A DNA stretch of 64,000 bases from Acidobacteriota bacterium (lineage in GTDB: Bacteria > Acidobacteriota > Terriglobia > Terriglobales > Acidobacteriaceae), in NCBI GenBank assembly GCA_019351975.1, contig JABBOG010000005.1, positions 1 to 64,000 of the forward strand, read 5' to 3'. The translations under genes and the position numbers were made by a program. This document shows positions 50,003 to 60,558 of this stretch, piece after piece. Below the pieces are notes generated by a model that searched no databases, had not been told where the DNA came from, and saw nothing but the letters and a program-made list of their open reading frames with translations. How positions within the stretch are numbered: the first letter of the stretch is position 1; the number at the start of each line of letters is the position of its first letter.

Positions 50003-53000
50003 TTATACGCTGGCGGCCTCTGCTTCGTTTTTGGCAGTATCGGCTGCGGCGCGGGCCACTTCGTTTTCACGGTCCTTGGCTTCCTTGAGAGCAGCGACAT
50101 CGCGCTCTTTTTTGGCCTCGGCTGAGTTGCGGCCGAGTTCATCGGCCATCTTCTCCGTTGTGAAGGCTTCGATGACATCGCCTGCTTTGATGTCCTTGAA
50201 GCCGGCGAGGTCGATACCGCACTCGACACCCTGACGGACTTCGCTGACGTCGTCCTTGAAGCGCTTGAGTGAGGCGATCTTGCCCTTCCAGACCTCGACG
50301 CCGTCGCGCGTGACGCGCACCTGATTCTCGCGCTTGATAAGTCCGTCGAGCACCTGGCAACCGGCGATCTGGCCGACCTTGGTGATCTTGAAGACGTTGA
50401 GCACGGTGGCGCGACCAGCGTAGTTCTCCTTGAAGACCGGCTCGAGAAGGCCGTACATGGCCTTCGTGATCTGGTCCTGGAGCTCGTAGATGATCGAGTG
50501 GAGACGGATCTCGACGTTTTCGCGCTCGGAGACCTCGGTGGCTTTGCGGTCGGGCCGAACGTTGAAGCCGATGACGACTGCGTTCGATGCGGATGCAAGG
50601 AGGATGTCGGACTCGGTTATGGCACCGACGCCGGAGTGGAGCACCTTGACGCGAACCTTCTCGGTAGACATGCGCTGGAGCGAGTCGGCGAGAACTTCGA
50701 CCGATCCCTGCACGTCGCCCTTGAGGATGAGGTTGAGGTCTTTGACGCCAGCCTGCTTGATCTGCTCGGCGAGGCCTTCGAGCGAGACGCGCGAGGACTT
50801 GGCGAGCTGGGCTTCGCGCTCCTTCATCTTGCGATACTGCGCGATGCCCTTGGCCTTGTCGCGGTCGGCCATGACGAGGAAGGTGTCGCCAGCGTCGGGG
50901 ATCGATTCGAGGCCAAGAATCTCGACGGGTGTCGAGGGACCGGCTTCCTTGATCTCCTGTCCGCGATCGTTGAACATGGCGCGGACTTTACCGAAGGTGT
51001 TGCCGACGATGTAGCTGTCACCGGTGCGGAGGGTTCCGTTCTGCACCAGGATGCTGGCGACAGCGCCGCGACCGCGGTCGAGCTTGGCTTCGATGACCGT
51101 ACCGACTGCGGGACGCTCGGGCGTAGCCTTCTGCTCATTGACGTCTGCGACGAGGCAGATCATCTCCTCGAGCTGGTCGAGGTTGAGGCGCTTCTTGGCT
51201 GAGACTTCGACGAACTCGGTGTCTCCGCCCATCGATGTAGCCTGTACGCCGCGCGCGGCGAGCTGGTTCATGACACGGCTGGGATCGGCCTCGGGCTTGT
51301 CGATCTTGTTGACGGCAACGATGATGGGAACCTTCGCTGCGCGGGCGTGATCGATGGCTTCGAGGGTCTGCGGCATGACGCCGTCGTCGGCTGCAACAAC
51401 GATGACAACAATGTCGGTGATCTTCGCACCGCGAGCACGCATGCGGGTGAAGGCCTCGTGACCGGGGGTGTCGAGGAAGACGATCTCGCGACCGAACGCG
51501 GGAGAATCTGGCTTAGTGACGTGCACTTTGTACGCACCGATGTGCTGGGTGATGCCGCCGGCTTCGCCACCTGCGACGTCGGTGGAACGGATGGCGTCGA
51601 GCAGCGATGTTTTACCGTGATCGACGTGCCCCATGATGGTGACGACGGGAGCGCGGACGACTTCGACGAGACCCGTGGTGTCTTCGAGAAGACCTTCGAT
51701 GGCCTCGTTTTCAAGCTGCTCTTCGACCGAGATGACGGTTGCATCGGCGCCGAACTGGCGGGCGACGTCCTTGACGAGTTCACCGTCGAGCGACTGGTTG
51801 ACGGTGACCATGACGCCGCGCATGAGGAGGGTGGCGATGAGATCTTTACCGCGGACATCCAGCTTCTCGGCGAGGTCCTTTACCGAGATACCTTCAGTGA
51901 CGGTGATCGACTTGGTGATGGGGACCTCACCCATCGGAATCTGAGCGGCACCGGCGCGGGGTGTGTAGCCTTTGAGGGCTACTTCCTTGTTCTTCTCATA
52001 ACGCGGTGCACCGCGGCCGCGCTGTCCTGGGCGAGCCGGACGCGCTGGGGCAGCGGCTTCGGTTGGCGGCAGGAGACCGCCGCCTGGGGAGGCGGGTCCT
52101 GGACGCGCGCCAAAGCCGGGGCGACCTGCTCCGAAGCCGGGACGTGGAGCGAAACCGGGTGCGCCGGGACCGCCTGTGCCTGTCGGGAAGGTGCGCGTCG
52201 GGTGCATGGGGCGTCGTGCACCTGGTGGAAGCGGGCGGGATCCGGGACCGCTGGGAGCATTGCCACCGGGGCCGCCGGGACCGCCCTGATAGCCGGGACG
52301 CGGACGCTGAAAGATGGGTGTGCGAGGGCTGCCCGGAGGCGGTGGGGGAGCCACATACGAAGGCCGGGGGCCGGTTTGCGGCATGACGACGCGCCGCGGT
52401 GGTGTAACCGGCGCCGAAGGAGCCGGTGGCGCAGCCGCAACGGGCTGGGATGCTGGCTGTTCGGGCTCCGGCGTTGGCGGCGGTGCAGAAACTGCAACCG
52501 GAGTTGGCGCTGTGGCGGCCGGAGGCGCGGGAAGGTTCGCGGGATTTACGGCGACGGGTGCTTGCGGCGGGGTCGATGCAACGGCAGGCGCAGGGGCGAC
52601 GACTGGTGGACGCGTCCCTACAGGAGCTGCAGCAGGCCGAGGCGTGTTGACGGGGGAGACGATATACGTGGACGCAGCTGGACGCGGGATGGGAACGATG
52701 CGTCGTGGCGCTGGCGCTGCGGGAGCAGGAACGGGGCTGCTCGGCGAGGGCGCGGCCGGCGCGGTTGCCACGACGTGCGGAGGTGCAGACACGCTGGGTG
52801 CCTGTAGACTCGGCGTCGCGGGCCGCACAGCCACAGGAGGTCTGTTGGCCGGAGGTGCGACGGTAACGGCAGGCCGTGGCGGCGGAGCGGAACGAGCTGC
52901 ATTCTCTGCTTGTTTCCGCTCCAGAATAGCCTTGAGCGCATCTCCGGGCTTGGAGACGTGCGAGAGATCGAACTTAGGCCTGATCTCCGTCGATCCAGAG

Positions 53001-53182
53001 CGGGGCGCGGCGCTGCGGACGCCGCGATTGAAGTAGCCGCGCACCTTCTCCGCTTCATCCTCTTCGATGGAGCTGGAGTGCGTCTTTTTCTCGGTGACGC
53101 CGACCGCTGTCAAGGCGTCCAGGATGGACCTGCTCTTGACTTCCAACTCACGTGCAAGATCGTTGATGCGAACTTTGCTCAT
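50003..53182 (-). CDS. infB: Translation initiation factor IF-2
   Basis: IF-2 is the GTPase that places initiator tRNA on the ribosome. The N-terminal IF2 motif [20 protein letters not shown] starts the protein. A ~370-residue Pro/Ala/Gly-rich region follows, and then the conserved core from about residue 400. GTPase motifs: [15 protein letters not shown] near residue 513, [19 protein letters not shown] and [16 protein letters not shown]. Domains II-IV are complete to residue ~1030. ATG 53182 follows AAGGA by about four bases. It is the last gene of rimP-nusA-infB; no YlxR-type gene lies in the 182-base gap to nusA. Confidence 0.97.
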   Translation of the reverse strand: MSKVRINDLARELEVKSRSILDALTAVGVTEKKTHSSSIEEDEAEKVRGYFNRGVRSAAPRSGSTEIRPKFDLSHVSKPGDALKAILERKQAENAARSAPPPRPAVTVAPPANRPPVAVRPATPSLQAPSVSAPPHVVATAPAAPSPSSPVPAPAAPAPRRIVPIPRPAASTYIVSPVNTPRPAAAPVGTRPPVVAPAPAVASTPPQAPVAVNPANLPAPPAATAPTPVAVSAPPPTPEPEQPASQPVAAAPPAPSAPVTPPRRVVMPQTGPRPSYVAPPPPPGSPRTPIFQRPRPGYQGGPGGPGGNAPSGPGSRPLPPGARRPMHPTRTFPTGTGGPGAPGFAPRPGFGAGRPGFGARPGPASPGGGLLPPTEAAAPARPARPGQRGRGAPRYEKNKEVALKGYTPRAGAAQIPMGEVPITKSITVTEGISVKDLAEKLDVRGKDLIATLLMRGVMVTVNQSLDGELVKDVARQFGADATVISVEEQLENEAIEGLLEDTTGLVEVVRAPVVTIMGHVDHGKTSLLDAIRSTDVAGGEAGGITQHIGAYKVHVTKPDSPAFGREIVFLDTPGHEAFTRMRARGAKITDIVVIVVAADDGVMPQTLEAIDHARAAKVPIIVAVNKIDKPEADPSRVMNQLAARGVQATSMGGDTEFVEVSAKKRLNLDQLEEMICLVADVNEQKATPERPAVGTVIEAKLDRGRGAVASILVQNGTLRTGDSYIVGNTFGKVRAMFNDRGQEIKEAGPSTPVEILGLESIPDAGDTFLVMADRDKAKGIAQYRKMKEREAQLAKSSRVSLEGLAEQIKQAGVKDLNLILKGDVQGSVEVLADSLQRMSTEKVRVKVLHSGVGAITESDILLASASNAVVIGFNVRPDRKATEVSERENVEIRLHSIIYELQDQITKAMYGLLEPVFKENYAGRATVLNVFKITKVGQIAGCQVLDGLIKRENQVRVTRDGVEVWKGKIASLKRFKDDVSEVRQGVECGIDLAGFKDIKAGDVIEAFTTEKMADELGRNSAEAKKERDVAALKEAKDRENEVARAAADTAKNEAEAASV

Positions 53183-53364
53183 CAAATCCTTTTCAATCGC
53201 TGGTTATCAGGGCCAGCCCCTTGTTCAATCCACTGCGTACTTAGCTGTTCATATCAGCCTCAATCGAAGTAGGAGTTCGTTCAAAGGTATTATCCTCTGA
53301 AACTGTTAAGTTTTCAGCCGATTGGCTGGGATTTCTCGATACACTGCTGCAAAACTGATGCAGA

Positions 53365-55002
53365 TCAACCACGATCTGACCTGTCGCTGTCGATACCTTC
53401 GTCAGAAAATTCCTGGGCCTGATCGACAAGTTCGTCGACGGTGTCGTTATCGAGTTCGATCCCGGCCTCGCGAGCGTCGTTGGCGTCGTTGGCATCGCTG
53501 TCGGAAAGTGCGTCTTCGGCGGCGGCGATGTCTTCGGTTGAAAATTCGCTGATCTCTTCGGCGGAGCCGGCATCTGCAGCCTGATTTGCCAGGATTTCTT
53601 CGGGCGTGTTTGTCATGGAATGCACCTCATCTCCAGCAACATCGGATGCAGCCGCAGCGGCGATGGCTTCTTCACCCTTGAGCAAAACCGGTTCGGTGGG
53701 CGCGGAGGCGGGGCGAGCTTCGCCTTCTTCGTACTGGCCGAAGTAATGGCGGACGGCGACGGCGATCTTCTCGACGGTTTTTTCGCCGATGCCTGGAATC
53801 TCGCTGAGCTCCTCGGCAGTCATGTCGGCGAGCGACTCGACGGTGGTGATGCCAGCGGCGATGAGCTTCTCCATGACAGCGTCGCCGAGCTCGACAACCT
53901 GCTCGATGGGGGTGGAGGGTCCGCCGCCCATGGCCTGCATCTGCTGCTCGACCTCCTGGCGCTTCTCCTCTTCGCTCTTGATGTCAATCTTCCACTGAAG
54001 GAGCTTGGCTGCCAGGCGAACGTTCTGGCCTTTCTTGCCGATGGCAAGCGATAGCTGGGTGTCGTCGACGATGACTTCGAGCTGCTTTTCGGCGAGATCT
54101 GTGATGCTGACACGGGAGACCTTGGCGGGCTGCAGGGCTTTCTCGGCGAAGGTGGTGATCTCGTCGGAGTACTCGATGATGTCGATCTTTTCGCCGCGCA
54201 GCTCGCGGATGATGGACTGCACGCGCATGCCCTTCATACCGACGCAGGCGCCGACGGGATCGACGTCCTTGTCGCGGCTCATGACGGCGATCTTGCTGCG
54301 CTCGCCGGCTTCGCGGGCGATGGCGCGGATGGTGACGGTGCCGTCGTAGATCTCGGGAACTTCGGACTGGAAGAGCGACTGGACCAGCGCGGGAGCGGCG
54401 CGGGAGACGATCACCTGCGGGCCCTTGGCGGCGCGGTCGACGCGCAGCAGCACCACGCGAATGCGCTCGCCGACGGCAAACTGCTCCAGGCGGGACTGCT
54501 CGCGCTTGGGCATGCGAGCTTCGGTCTTGCCGAGGTCGAAGATGACGTCCATGGGCTCCAGGCGCTTGACGGTCGCGGTGAGGATTTCGCCGGCGCGGGT
54601 GCCGTACTCGTTGAAGACCGTGTCGCGCTCGGCCTCGCGGACCTTCTGGAAGATAACCTGCTTGGCCATCTGGGCGGCGATGCGTCCGAGCGGCGTGGTG
54701 TCTTTGTAGAAGCGCAGTTCGCCGCCGACTTCAACCTCGGGGGCGAGTTCGCGGGCCTGCTCCAGGGTGAGCTGGTTGTCGGGGTCTTCGATAAGTTCAG
54801 GCGTCTCGACGACAGTTTTGTAGACATAGGCGCGTATCTCGCCGGTCTCACGGTCCATCTCGCCGCGCATATTTTCGACTGTCTTGTAGTACTTGCGGGT
54901 CGCGAGGGCGATTGCGTCTTCGACGGCACTCACAACGATCTGTGGATCAATGCCCTTCTCGCGGCCCAAAATCTCAATCGACTGATACAGGGGACTTGCC
55001 AT
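53365..55002 (-). CDS. nusA: Transcription termination/antitermination factor NusA
   Basis: NusA binds RNA polymerase and modulates pausing, termination and antitermination. The N-terminal polymerase-binding domain begins MASPLYQSIEILGREKG. The S1 domain (GEILTATVKRLEPMDVIFDL) is followed by two KH domains (VGACVGMKGMRVQSIIRELR; LSLAIGKKGQNVRLAAKLL). A helix-hairpin-helix repeat (LSEIPGIGEKTVEKIAVAVR) and a long acidic tail rich in Asp, Glu and Ala end the protein. The acidic tail is a little longer than in E. coli and replaces its second acidic repeat. It lies 84 bases after rimP. Confidence 0.97.
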   Translation of the reverse strand: MASPLYQSIEILGREKGIDPQIVVSAVEDAIALATRKYYKTVENMRGEMDRETGEIRAYVYKTVVETPELIEDPDNQLTLEQARELAPEVEVGGELRFYKDTTPLGRIAAQMAKQVIFQKVREAERDTVFNEYGTRAGEILTATVKRLEPMDVIFDLGKTEARMPKREQSRLEQFAVGERIRVVLLRVDRAAKGPQVIVSRAAPALVQSLFQSEVPEIYDGTVTIRAIAREAGERSKIAVMSRDKDVDPVGACVGMKGMRVQSIIRELRGEKIDIIEYSDEITTFAEKALQPAKVSRVSITDLAEKQLEVIVDDTQLSLAIGKKGQNVRLAAKLLQWKIDIKSEEEKRQEVEQQMQAMGGGPSTPIEQVVELGDAVMEKLIAAGITTVESLADMTAEELSEIPGIGEKTVEKIAVAVRHYFGQYEEGEARPASAPTEPVLLKGEEAIAAAAASDVAGDEVHSMTNTPEEILANQAADAGSAEEISEFSTEDIAAAEDALSDSDANDANDAREAGIELDNDTVDELVDQAQEFSDEGIDSDRSDRG

Positions 55003-55086
55003 CTCGTCTCACTCTTTTCAACCGGCGATGTTCGGCGCCAGTGGTTCTCATGCTGTTGCGTATGAATCTTTCTGATGCGGTGTGGG

Positions 55087-55668
55087 CTAAATTTCTGCCA
55101 CAAGACTTGCTTTTTCGACGTTCTCCAGCGGAATTGCGACGGTTTGCACGGAGAGCGTCTTTTTTGCCTTTCCCTTCTGCTTTACGGCAGAGAGATCCAG
55201 CGTGATGGTCTTACCATCAAAGGACGCCAGTCTTCCGGTGAAGTGGCGATTGCTCTCGATGGCCGTAAATGTCTGAATTTTGGCCAGACTGCCTTTGAAA
55301 CGCTCGTAATCGGACGGCTTGAGCAGCTTGCGTTCGAGCCCTGGCGAGCTAACCTCCAGCGTGTACTCCGCGCCGGGGATCAGATCTTCGACGTCCAGCA
55401 CGGTGCCGAAGTCGCTGGCGAAGATGGCGCAATCTTCGTGGGTAACACCCGAGAGCGTCTCGACGGGGACGCCTTTGGGGAGTCCAGCTGCTTCATTGGA
55501 TGCAGCGTCGGCGGCGAGTTGAGCGCGTGCCGCCGCATCCTTTTCGAGGAAGACGCGGAGGATGCGGTGTTTTGCACCGCCTGTGAACTCGAGATCGACG
55601 ACATCGAGGTGGTGCGAGGCCGCGACGCGGTCGGCTGTAGCGCGGATTGTCTCGATCTGTAGGGCCAT
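55087..55668 (-). CDS. rimP: Ribosome maturation factor RimP
   Basis: RimP assists late 30S subunit assembly. From ATG 55668 the protein reads MALQIETIRATADRVAASHH, LDVVDLEFTGGAKHRILRVF, VEDLIPGAEYTLEVSSPGLE and RKLLKPSDYERFKG, the PGLER-type segment being diagnostic. An extra ~30-residue Ala-rich insert (ARAQLAADAASNEAAGLP) sits after the first domain. The open frame reaches 55794, but the family start fits 55668; no clear ribosome-binding site is seen. It heads rimP-nusA-infB and is divergent from guaB. Confidence 0.92.
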   Translation of the reverse strand: MALQIETIRATADRVAASHHLDVVDLEFTGGAKHRILRVFLEKDAAARAQLAADAASNEAAGLPKGVPVETLSGVTHEDCAIFASDFGTVLDVEDLIPGAEYTLEVSSPGLERKLLKPSDYERFKGSLAKIQTFTAIESNRHFTGRLASFDGKTITLDLSAVKQKGKAKKTLSVQTVAIPLENVEKASLVAEI

Positions 55669-55934
55669 AGCAAAAAACATGAAACAAAGGCTGAATGAGG
55701 CGGGCATATGGGATCGCCGCTCAAACGGTATTTGAAGCAAACAAAAAGTGGGCTCTCGCCCACTCCTCTCTTCCGCCACTGCCGGTATGCGCACGGCGAC
55801 TGACCGTTTGCGAAACGGCTGCGTTCAGCGGCAGAACAAATTCGTCTGCTTGAACGATGTTAGGCCAACTGGAACGAAAGTTCAACCCTGCGGTGGGGTT
55901 GCAATCGGCGCAGGCGGTGCAACAATAGAGAAGT

Positions 55935-57455
55935 ATGATTCAAACTGAGATTCCCGAAGCGCTCACGTTCGACGACGTGCTGCTAGTTCCCGCGTACTCT
56001 GAGGTTGTTCCGGCACAGGTAAGCACGGCTGTGCGGCTGACCAAGAAGATTACGCTGGCGACCCCCTTGATGTCCGCTGCGATGGATACCGTGACGGAGT
56101 CGCGGCTGGCGATTGCGATGGCGCAGCAGGGCGGCCTTGGCGTCGTGCACCGCAACCTGACGATCGACCAGCAGGCTGGAGAGATCGACAAGGTGAAGCG
56201 ATCCGAGAGCGGAATGATCGTGGATCCGGTGACGATTGAGCCGGAGCGCCCGATCTCTGACGCGCTGGAGGTGATGCGGCGGTTCAAGATCTCGGGCGTG
56301 CCGGTGACGAAGAAGGGCAAGCTGGTTGGGATTCTGACGAACCGCGACCTGCGCTTCGTTTCGCGCACGGATATCCCCATCGGGGACGTAATGACGAAGA
56401 CCAACCTGATCACGGTGCCGGTGGGGACTACGCTCGAGCAGGCGGAGCAGATCCTGCATCAGCATCGCGTGGAAAAGCTGCTGGTGGTCAACGACGAGTA
56501 TGAGCTGAAAGGGCTGATTACCGTCAAGGACATTCAGAAGAAGCTGAAGTATCCAAATGCAAGCAAGGACGAGCAGGGCCGGCTGCGGGTGGCGGGTGCT
56601 ATCGGGGCAACGGGCGATTTTCTGGAGCGGGCCGCCGAGCTGGTGAAGTATCGCGTGGATGCGCTTGCGATTGACTCAGCACATGGACATTCGTCGCGCG
56701 TGCTGGAGGCGGTCGCAGAGGTGAAAAAGGCATTTCCGGAGGTTGCGCTGCTGGCTGGAAATGTGGCGACGTATGAGGGGACGCTGGCCCTGATTGAAGC
56801 TGGTGCGGATGCGGTAAAGGTAGGCATTGGGCCGGGTTCGATTTGCACGACGCGCATGGTGACGGGCGCGGGTATGCCGCAGATCACGGCCATCTCGGAG
56901 GCATACCGCGCGGGTAAGGAGCGCGGCGTCGCAATTATTGCAGACGGTGGCATCAAGTACTCGGGCGACATCACGAAAGCCATTGCGGCGGGTGCGAGCG
57001 TGTGCATGATGGGTTCGCTGTTTGCGGGTGTGGATGAAAGCCCGGGTGAGACGATTCTGTATCAGGGCCGCAGCTTCAAAACGTATCGCGGTATGGGCAG
57101 CCTGAGCGCGATGGCGCAGGGCTCCGGCGAGCGGTACTTCCAAGGCAAGGATGACATGGATGGGGAGCAGGGACGAACGTCCATCACGGCGCGCGAAGGC
57201 AGCGGAAACCGGCTGGCTAAGTTTGTGCCGGAGGGCATTGAAGGGCGCGTCCCCCACCGCGGACCGCTGGAGGCGATGGTGTATCAGTTGGTCGGCGGTC
57301 TGAAGTCGGGGATGGGATATCTGGGCTGCGGCACGATCGAGGAGCTGCAGGAGAATGCGCGCTTCATCCGCATCTCCGGCGCTGGACTACGCGAGAGCCA
57401 TGTGCACGATGTGGTGATTACGCGCGAGGCTCCGAACTACCACGTGGAAGAGTAG
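55935..57455 (+). CDS. guaB: Inosine-5'-monophosphate dehydrogenase
   Basis: GuaB oxidises IMP to XMP with NAD+, the first committed step of GMP synthesis. The barrel begins [18 protein letters not shown]. Two CBS domains are inserted ([40 protein letters not shown]). The active-site loop is [17 protein letters not shown] with Cys304, and the flap and C-terminus ([31 protein letters not shown]) are complete. At 506 residues it is of normal length. A short inverted repeat (CAACCC/GGGTTG) lies 30-50 bases upstream. It is divergent from rimP. Confidence 0.97.
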   Translation: MIQTEIPEALTFDDVLLVPAYSEVVPAQVSTAVRLTKKITLATPLMSAAMDTVTESRLAIAMAQQGGLGVVHRNLTIDQQAGEIDKVKRSESGMIVDPVTIEPERPISDALEVMRRFKISGVPVTKKGKLVGILTNRDLRFVSRTDIPIGDVMTKTNLITVPVGTTLEQAEQILHQHRVEKLLVVNDEYELKGLITVKDIQKKLKYPNASKDEQGRLRVAGAIGATGDFLERAAELVKYRVDALAIDSAHGHSSRVLEAVAEVKKAFPEVALLAGNVATYEGTLALIEAGADAVKVGIGPGSICTTRMVTGAGMPQITAISEAYRAGKERGVAIIADGGIKYSGDITKAIAAGASVCMMGSLFAGVDESPGETILYQGRSFKTYRGMGSLSAMAQGSGERYFQGKDDMDGEQGRTSITAREGSGNRLAKFVPEGIEGRVPHRGPLEAMVYQLVGGLKSGMGYLGCGTIEELQENARFIRISGAGLRESHVHDVVITREAPNYHVEE

Positions 57456-57503
57456 CGGAGCGATTGAGGCGCAAGAGCACGAGGCGAAAGGTGGCGGGCT
57501 GAG

Positions 57504-59519
57504 ATGAAGATCATGCGTTGGATGGGGCGTTCTCGTGCGGCATGCACGGGGATTGCGGCGATTGCAGGTTTGATGGTGCTTCTGGCCGTAAGCGCGGAGA
57601 GGAAGGTTGTGTTTGCAAAACAGCAAGCGGCGGCCGCCACGCTGCAGACGACGCGCGCTCAGATCGTGGGGCACCTGAATGCGGTGATCCAGTTCTACCG
57701 CTGGAGCACAGAGCCGATTCAGAAGGCCGGAGAGCCGAACGATGTTGTGTATCGCGACCAGGCAAAGGCGCTGGCCGGGCAGGTTGCGGGGTTTGCATTT
57801 CAATCGGCCAAGGCGCAGGCAGCGTTGATTGCCGGCGATCGCGTGAAGTCACCGGCAGAGGACGATGATGGGGACGGTGATCAGGAGCAGCGGATTCAGG
57901 CAGCCATCAAGACAAACGAACAGCAGGTTCAGGAACTGAAGATTCGGGAGTCTGCGCTGGATGCGCAGATGGAGCGGGCGAATTCAAGGGATATTGCAGC
58001 GCTCGAGGCAGAGAAGAAGCAACTGGAGGAGTCTCTCACGCTTGCAACATCCATCCGAGAGGCGCTGCAAAAGATCATTAGTATTACGGGAGCCGCAGGC
58101 AGCACGGGTTTGGAGGCGGACGTAGAACGGCTTCGAAGTTCGGTGCCAGAATTGGACAGCAACAACAAGATCGCTTCTTCCCTTCTGGTGACAATCGATT
58201 CCGCGCAGTCAGCGGGTGTCACAACGCAGGGATCGGTTTTGATCGACTTGCTGGGAACGCGCCGCTCGCTGGACAATCTGCTGCGCGAGAACACGCGACT
58301 GCAAGCGCAAGTGACGAATCTGCGCCTGCCGCTGCTGACAGTTTTGCGGAGCCTTGTTCAACAGGGACAGCAGATCTCGCAGCAGGAGATCGCTGCTGTG
58401 CCTGCACCCGCTGCACCGGTTGCGGTACAGATCAAAGGGAAGAAAGTGCTCGCATCAAAGCCAGCTTCGGCGGGGGCAACGCCAGCCGCAGCGACTCCAA
58501 CGGCTCCCCCTCCTCCGAACATTGAAGCGATTACGTTACGGTTTAAAGCCCTCTCCGCAACTACGGTGCCGCTGAGTCAGGAGATCATCGTTCTGGAGCA
58601 GAGCCGGGCGAATCTGCTCGCGTGGCAGGCGTCGGTCGACCAGGAGTATGACAGCATTCTTCACACACTGCTGTGGCGGCTGATCGTTATTATTGTTGCG
58701 CTGGCGTTGATCTTTGGCGGGGGCGAAGTGTGGCGTCATGCGACCAGCAAGTACGTTGCCGATATCCGCCGGCGGCGTCAATTGCTCATCGTGCGCAGAG
58801 TTGTCGTTGGATTTCTGTCTGTGATTGTGGTGCTCTTCGGGTTTGTGACGCAGTTCAACTCGCTCGCAACCTTCGCCGGGTTTATCACGGCTGGCATCGC
58901 TGTTGGCCTGCAGACAATTCTGCTCTCTGTCGCGGCGTACTTCTTCATTATCGGAAGATACGGAATTAAAGTTGGGGATCGCATCACCATCGCAACCGTA
59001 ACGGGCGATGTGATCGACGTGGGTCTGGTTCGCTTTTACATGATGGAGCTGGCCGGGCTTGGCACCGAACTCAATCCGACGGGCAGGGTCGCGGTGTTTT
59101 CAAATGCTGTGCTGTTTCAGGCGGGAACGCCGCTGTACAAGCAGATTCCAGGTACGGAGTATGCGTGGCGAGAGCTGATTGTGAAGCTCGCCGACAACGC
59201 GAACTACAAGCTCATTACCGACGCGGTGATGCATGAAGTCACGGTAGCGTACGAATCGCATCGCGTGGAGATCGAGGCACAGCATCGCAGCGTTGAGCAG
59301 AAGATGCAGATTCCCATCAATCTGCCGGGCGTGGAGTCGCGTGTGCAATACAGCGGAGGAGCGTTTCAGCTCTGGGCGCGCTTCCCTGTGATGATCACAA
59401 GGGCGGCCGAGATGGAAGAACAACTGACCGAGGCGCTCGTGACACTGCTGGAGAATAACCCCGAGGTGAAGAGCGGCGTTGCTGCCACGCCGGTGATACA
59501 GGCATCTGTAAAGGGTTAG
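57504..59519 (+). CDS. MscS-family mechanosensitive channel with periplasmic coiled-coil domain
   Basis: After an N-terminal helix (CTGIAAIAGLMVLLAVSAER) a ~330-residue periplasmic domain rich in coiled coil follows (IKTNEQQVQELKIRESALDA, EAEKKQLEESLTLATSIREA). Three or four membrane helices come next. The MscS pore region is TFAGFITAGIAVGLQTILLSVAAYFF with the beta domain GIKVGDRITIATVTGDVIDV and a C-terminal alpha/beta domain. The pattern is that of large MscK/YbdG-like channels that release solutes on osmotic downshift. It lies 48 bases after guaB, probably an independent gene. Confidence 0.9.
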   Translation: MKIMRWMGRSRAACTGIAAIAGLMVLLAVSAERKVVFAKQQAAAATLQTTRAQIVGHLNAVIQFYRWSTEPIQKAGEPNDVVYRDQAKALAGQVAGFAFQSAKAQAALIAGDRVKSPAEDDDGDGDQEQRIQAAIKTNEQQVQELKIRESALDAQMERANSRDIAALEAEKKQLEESLTLATSIREALQKIISITGAAGSTGLEADVERLRSSVPELDSNNKIASSLLVTIDSAQSAGVTTQGSVLIDLLGTRRSLDNLLRENTRLQAQVTNLRLPLLTVLRSLVQQGQQISQQEIAAVPAPAAPVAVQIKGKKVLASKPASAGATPAAATPTAPPPPNIEAITLRFKALSATTVPLSQEIIVLEQSRANLLAWQASVDQEYDSILHTLLWRLIVIIVALALIFGGGEVWRHATSKYVADIRRRRQLLIVRRVVVGFLSVIVVLFGFVTQFNSLATFAGFITAGIAVGLQTILLSVAAYFFIIGRYGIKVGDRITIATVTGDVIDVGLVRFYMMELAGLGTELNPTGRVAVFSNAVLFQAGTPLYKQIPGTEYAWRELIVKLADNANYKLITDAVMHEVTVAYESHRVEIEAQHRSVEQKMQIPINLPGVESRVQYSGGAFQLWARFPVMITRAAEMEEQLTEALVTLLENNPEVKSGVAATPVIQASVKG

Positions 59520-59526
59520 AAAAGGT

Positions 59527-60543
59527 TTAGACAGAGTTGCGGAAAGCGTCCCAGACTTTGGCCTCGAAGCGATGCAGTAGCGTGAAGCCGTTGCGTTCGT
59601 AGAGCTGTAGTGCAGCGAGGTTTGCCTCGGTTACGGTCAACGAAAGATAGTGTATCTTGCGCTCCAGGCTCTCTTTGGCGCAGTGGGCCAATAGAGATTG
59701 GCCGAGACCATGACCCTGCAACGATGGGCTAACGCATAGTTGCGTGATGTGATTCACGTCGGACCGAACGCGCGAACATAGCAGGATGGCCTCCGTGTTA
59801 AGGGTGTGCGGATCGCGCAGTACCCATGAGTTTTCCGCGTCGAAGACACCGCAGCCCGGGAAGCGGATGATGTTGTGCAGGAAGCGCTGAGCGCCGTGCA
59901 GCGTGCGGTACTGATCGTTGATGTCAGCGTCCGTGTGGCCGGAGTAGCAGCGATGAATGAGAGCGGCTGCGGACTCATAAAATTCAGGCTGCCAAGACTG
60001 CAGCAGCATACCAGGCGCCGAGGATGGGCGCCGATGCCATGGCTGGACGCCACCGCAAAGGTCCGATGAAGGGTTAAGGTTGCGCATCATGAACAGCCGG
60101 GAGAAACTTCGGAAATCGCCTGCACGAAACGGGCCGCACAGTGCGCCGGGAGGAAACATGAGCAACTGCGATTCAATCCGGTCGATGCCAGGGGTGGCGT
60201 GCAAGAGTTCGAGAAGATGATGGAGCAGCGTATCGCAGATGGGGTTCGACGTAGCCTCAGTTTCGCCGTACGCGTAGATGTCGCCGATAACAGCCTTCGC
60301 GCCCTCGAAGACGCAGAAGGCATAGCCGACGATATGGCCCGCTTGAAGGGCGACATACCCGGGAAGGATGCGGCTATCGAGGTAGTCCAGGAGCATGTTG
60401 GAGGCGCGCGTGTAGTCCCAGTGCAGGCGAAGCTGCCACCTCGCAGCTTCATCGCGGAGCAGGGGGCGAAGCTGTGCACCGGAGAAGTGGCGGATATCCA
60501 GTATCTCCAACGGTGGTGCTGCGATCTGAGGGGTGTAACTCAA
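59527..60543 (-). CDS. GNAT family N-acetyltransferase
   Basis: The C-terminal GNAT domain has the acetyl-CoA loop CVSPSLQGHGLGQSLLAHCA and the ending LTVTEANLAALQLYERNGFT. An N-terminal half of similar size (LDYLDSRILPGYVALQAGHI, GYAFCVFEGAKAVIGDIYAY) looks like a second, degenerate GNAT fold. At 338 residues it is about twice a single-domain enzyme. The acceptor is unknown. It lies seven bases from the convergent MscS gene end and 15 bases after the GT39 gene, with which it may be co-transcribed. Confidence 0.88.
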   Translation of the reverse strand: MSYTPQIAAPPLEILDIRHFSGAQLRPLLRDEAARWQLRLHWDYTRASNMLLDYLDSRILPGYVALQAGHIVGYAFCVFEGAKAVIGDIYAYGETEATSNPICDTLLHHLLELLHATPGIDRIESQLLMFPPGALCGPFRAGDFRSFSRLFMMRNLNPSSDLCGGVQPWHRRPSSAPGMLLQSWQPEFYESAAALIHRCYSGHTDADINDQYRTLHGAQRFLHNIIRFPGCGVFDAENSWVLRDPHTLNTEAILLCSRVRSDVNHITQLCVSPSLQGHGLGQSLLAHCAKESLERKIHYLSLTVTEANLAALQLYERNGFTLLHRFEAKVWDAFRNSV

Positions 60544-60558
60544 CGTTAGGCTCGTCCT

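Noticed and set aside
51347-52807. A 486-codon open frame antisense to infB
   Set aside because: infB is certain; this is a mirror of its Pro/Ala-rich and GTPase regions.
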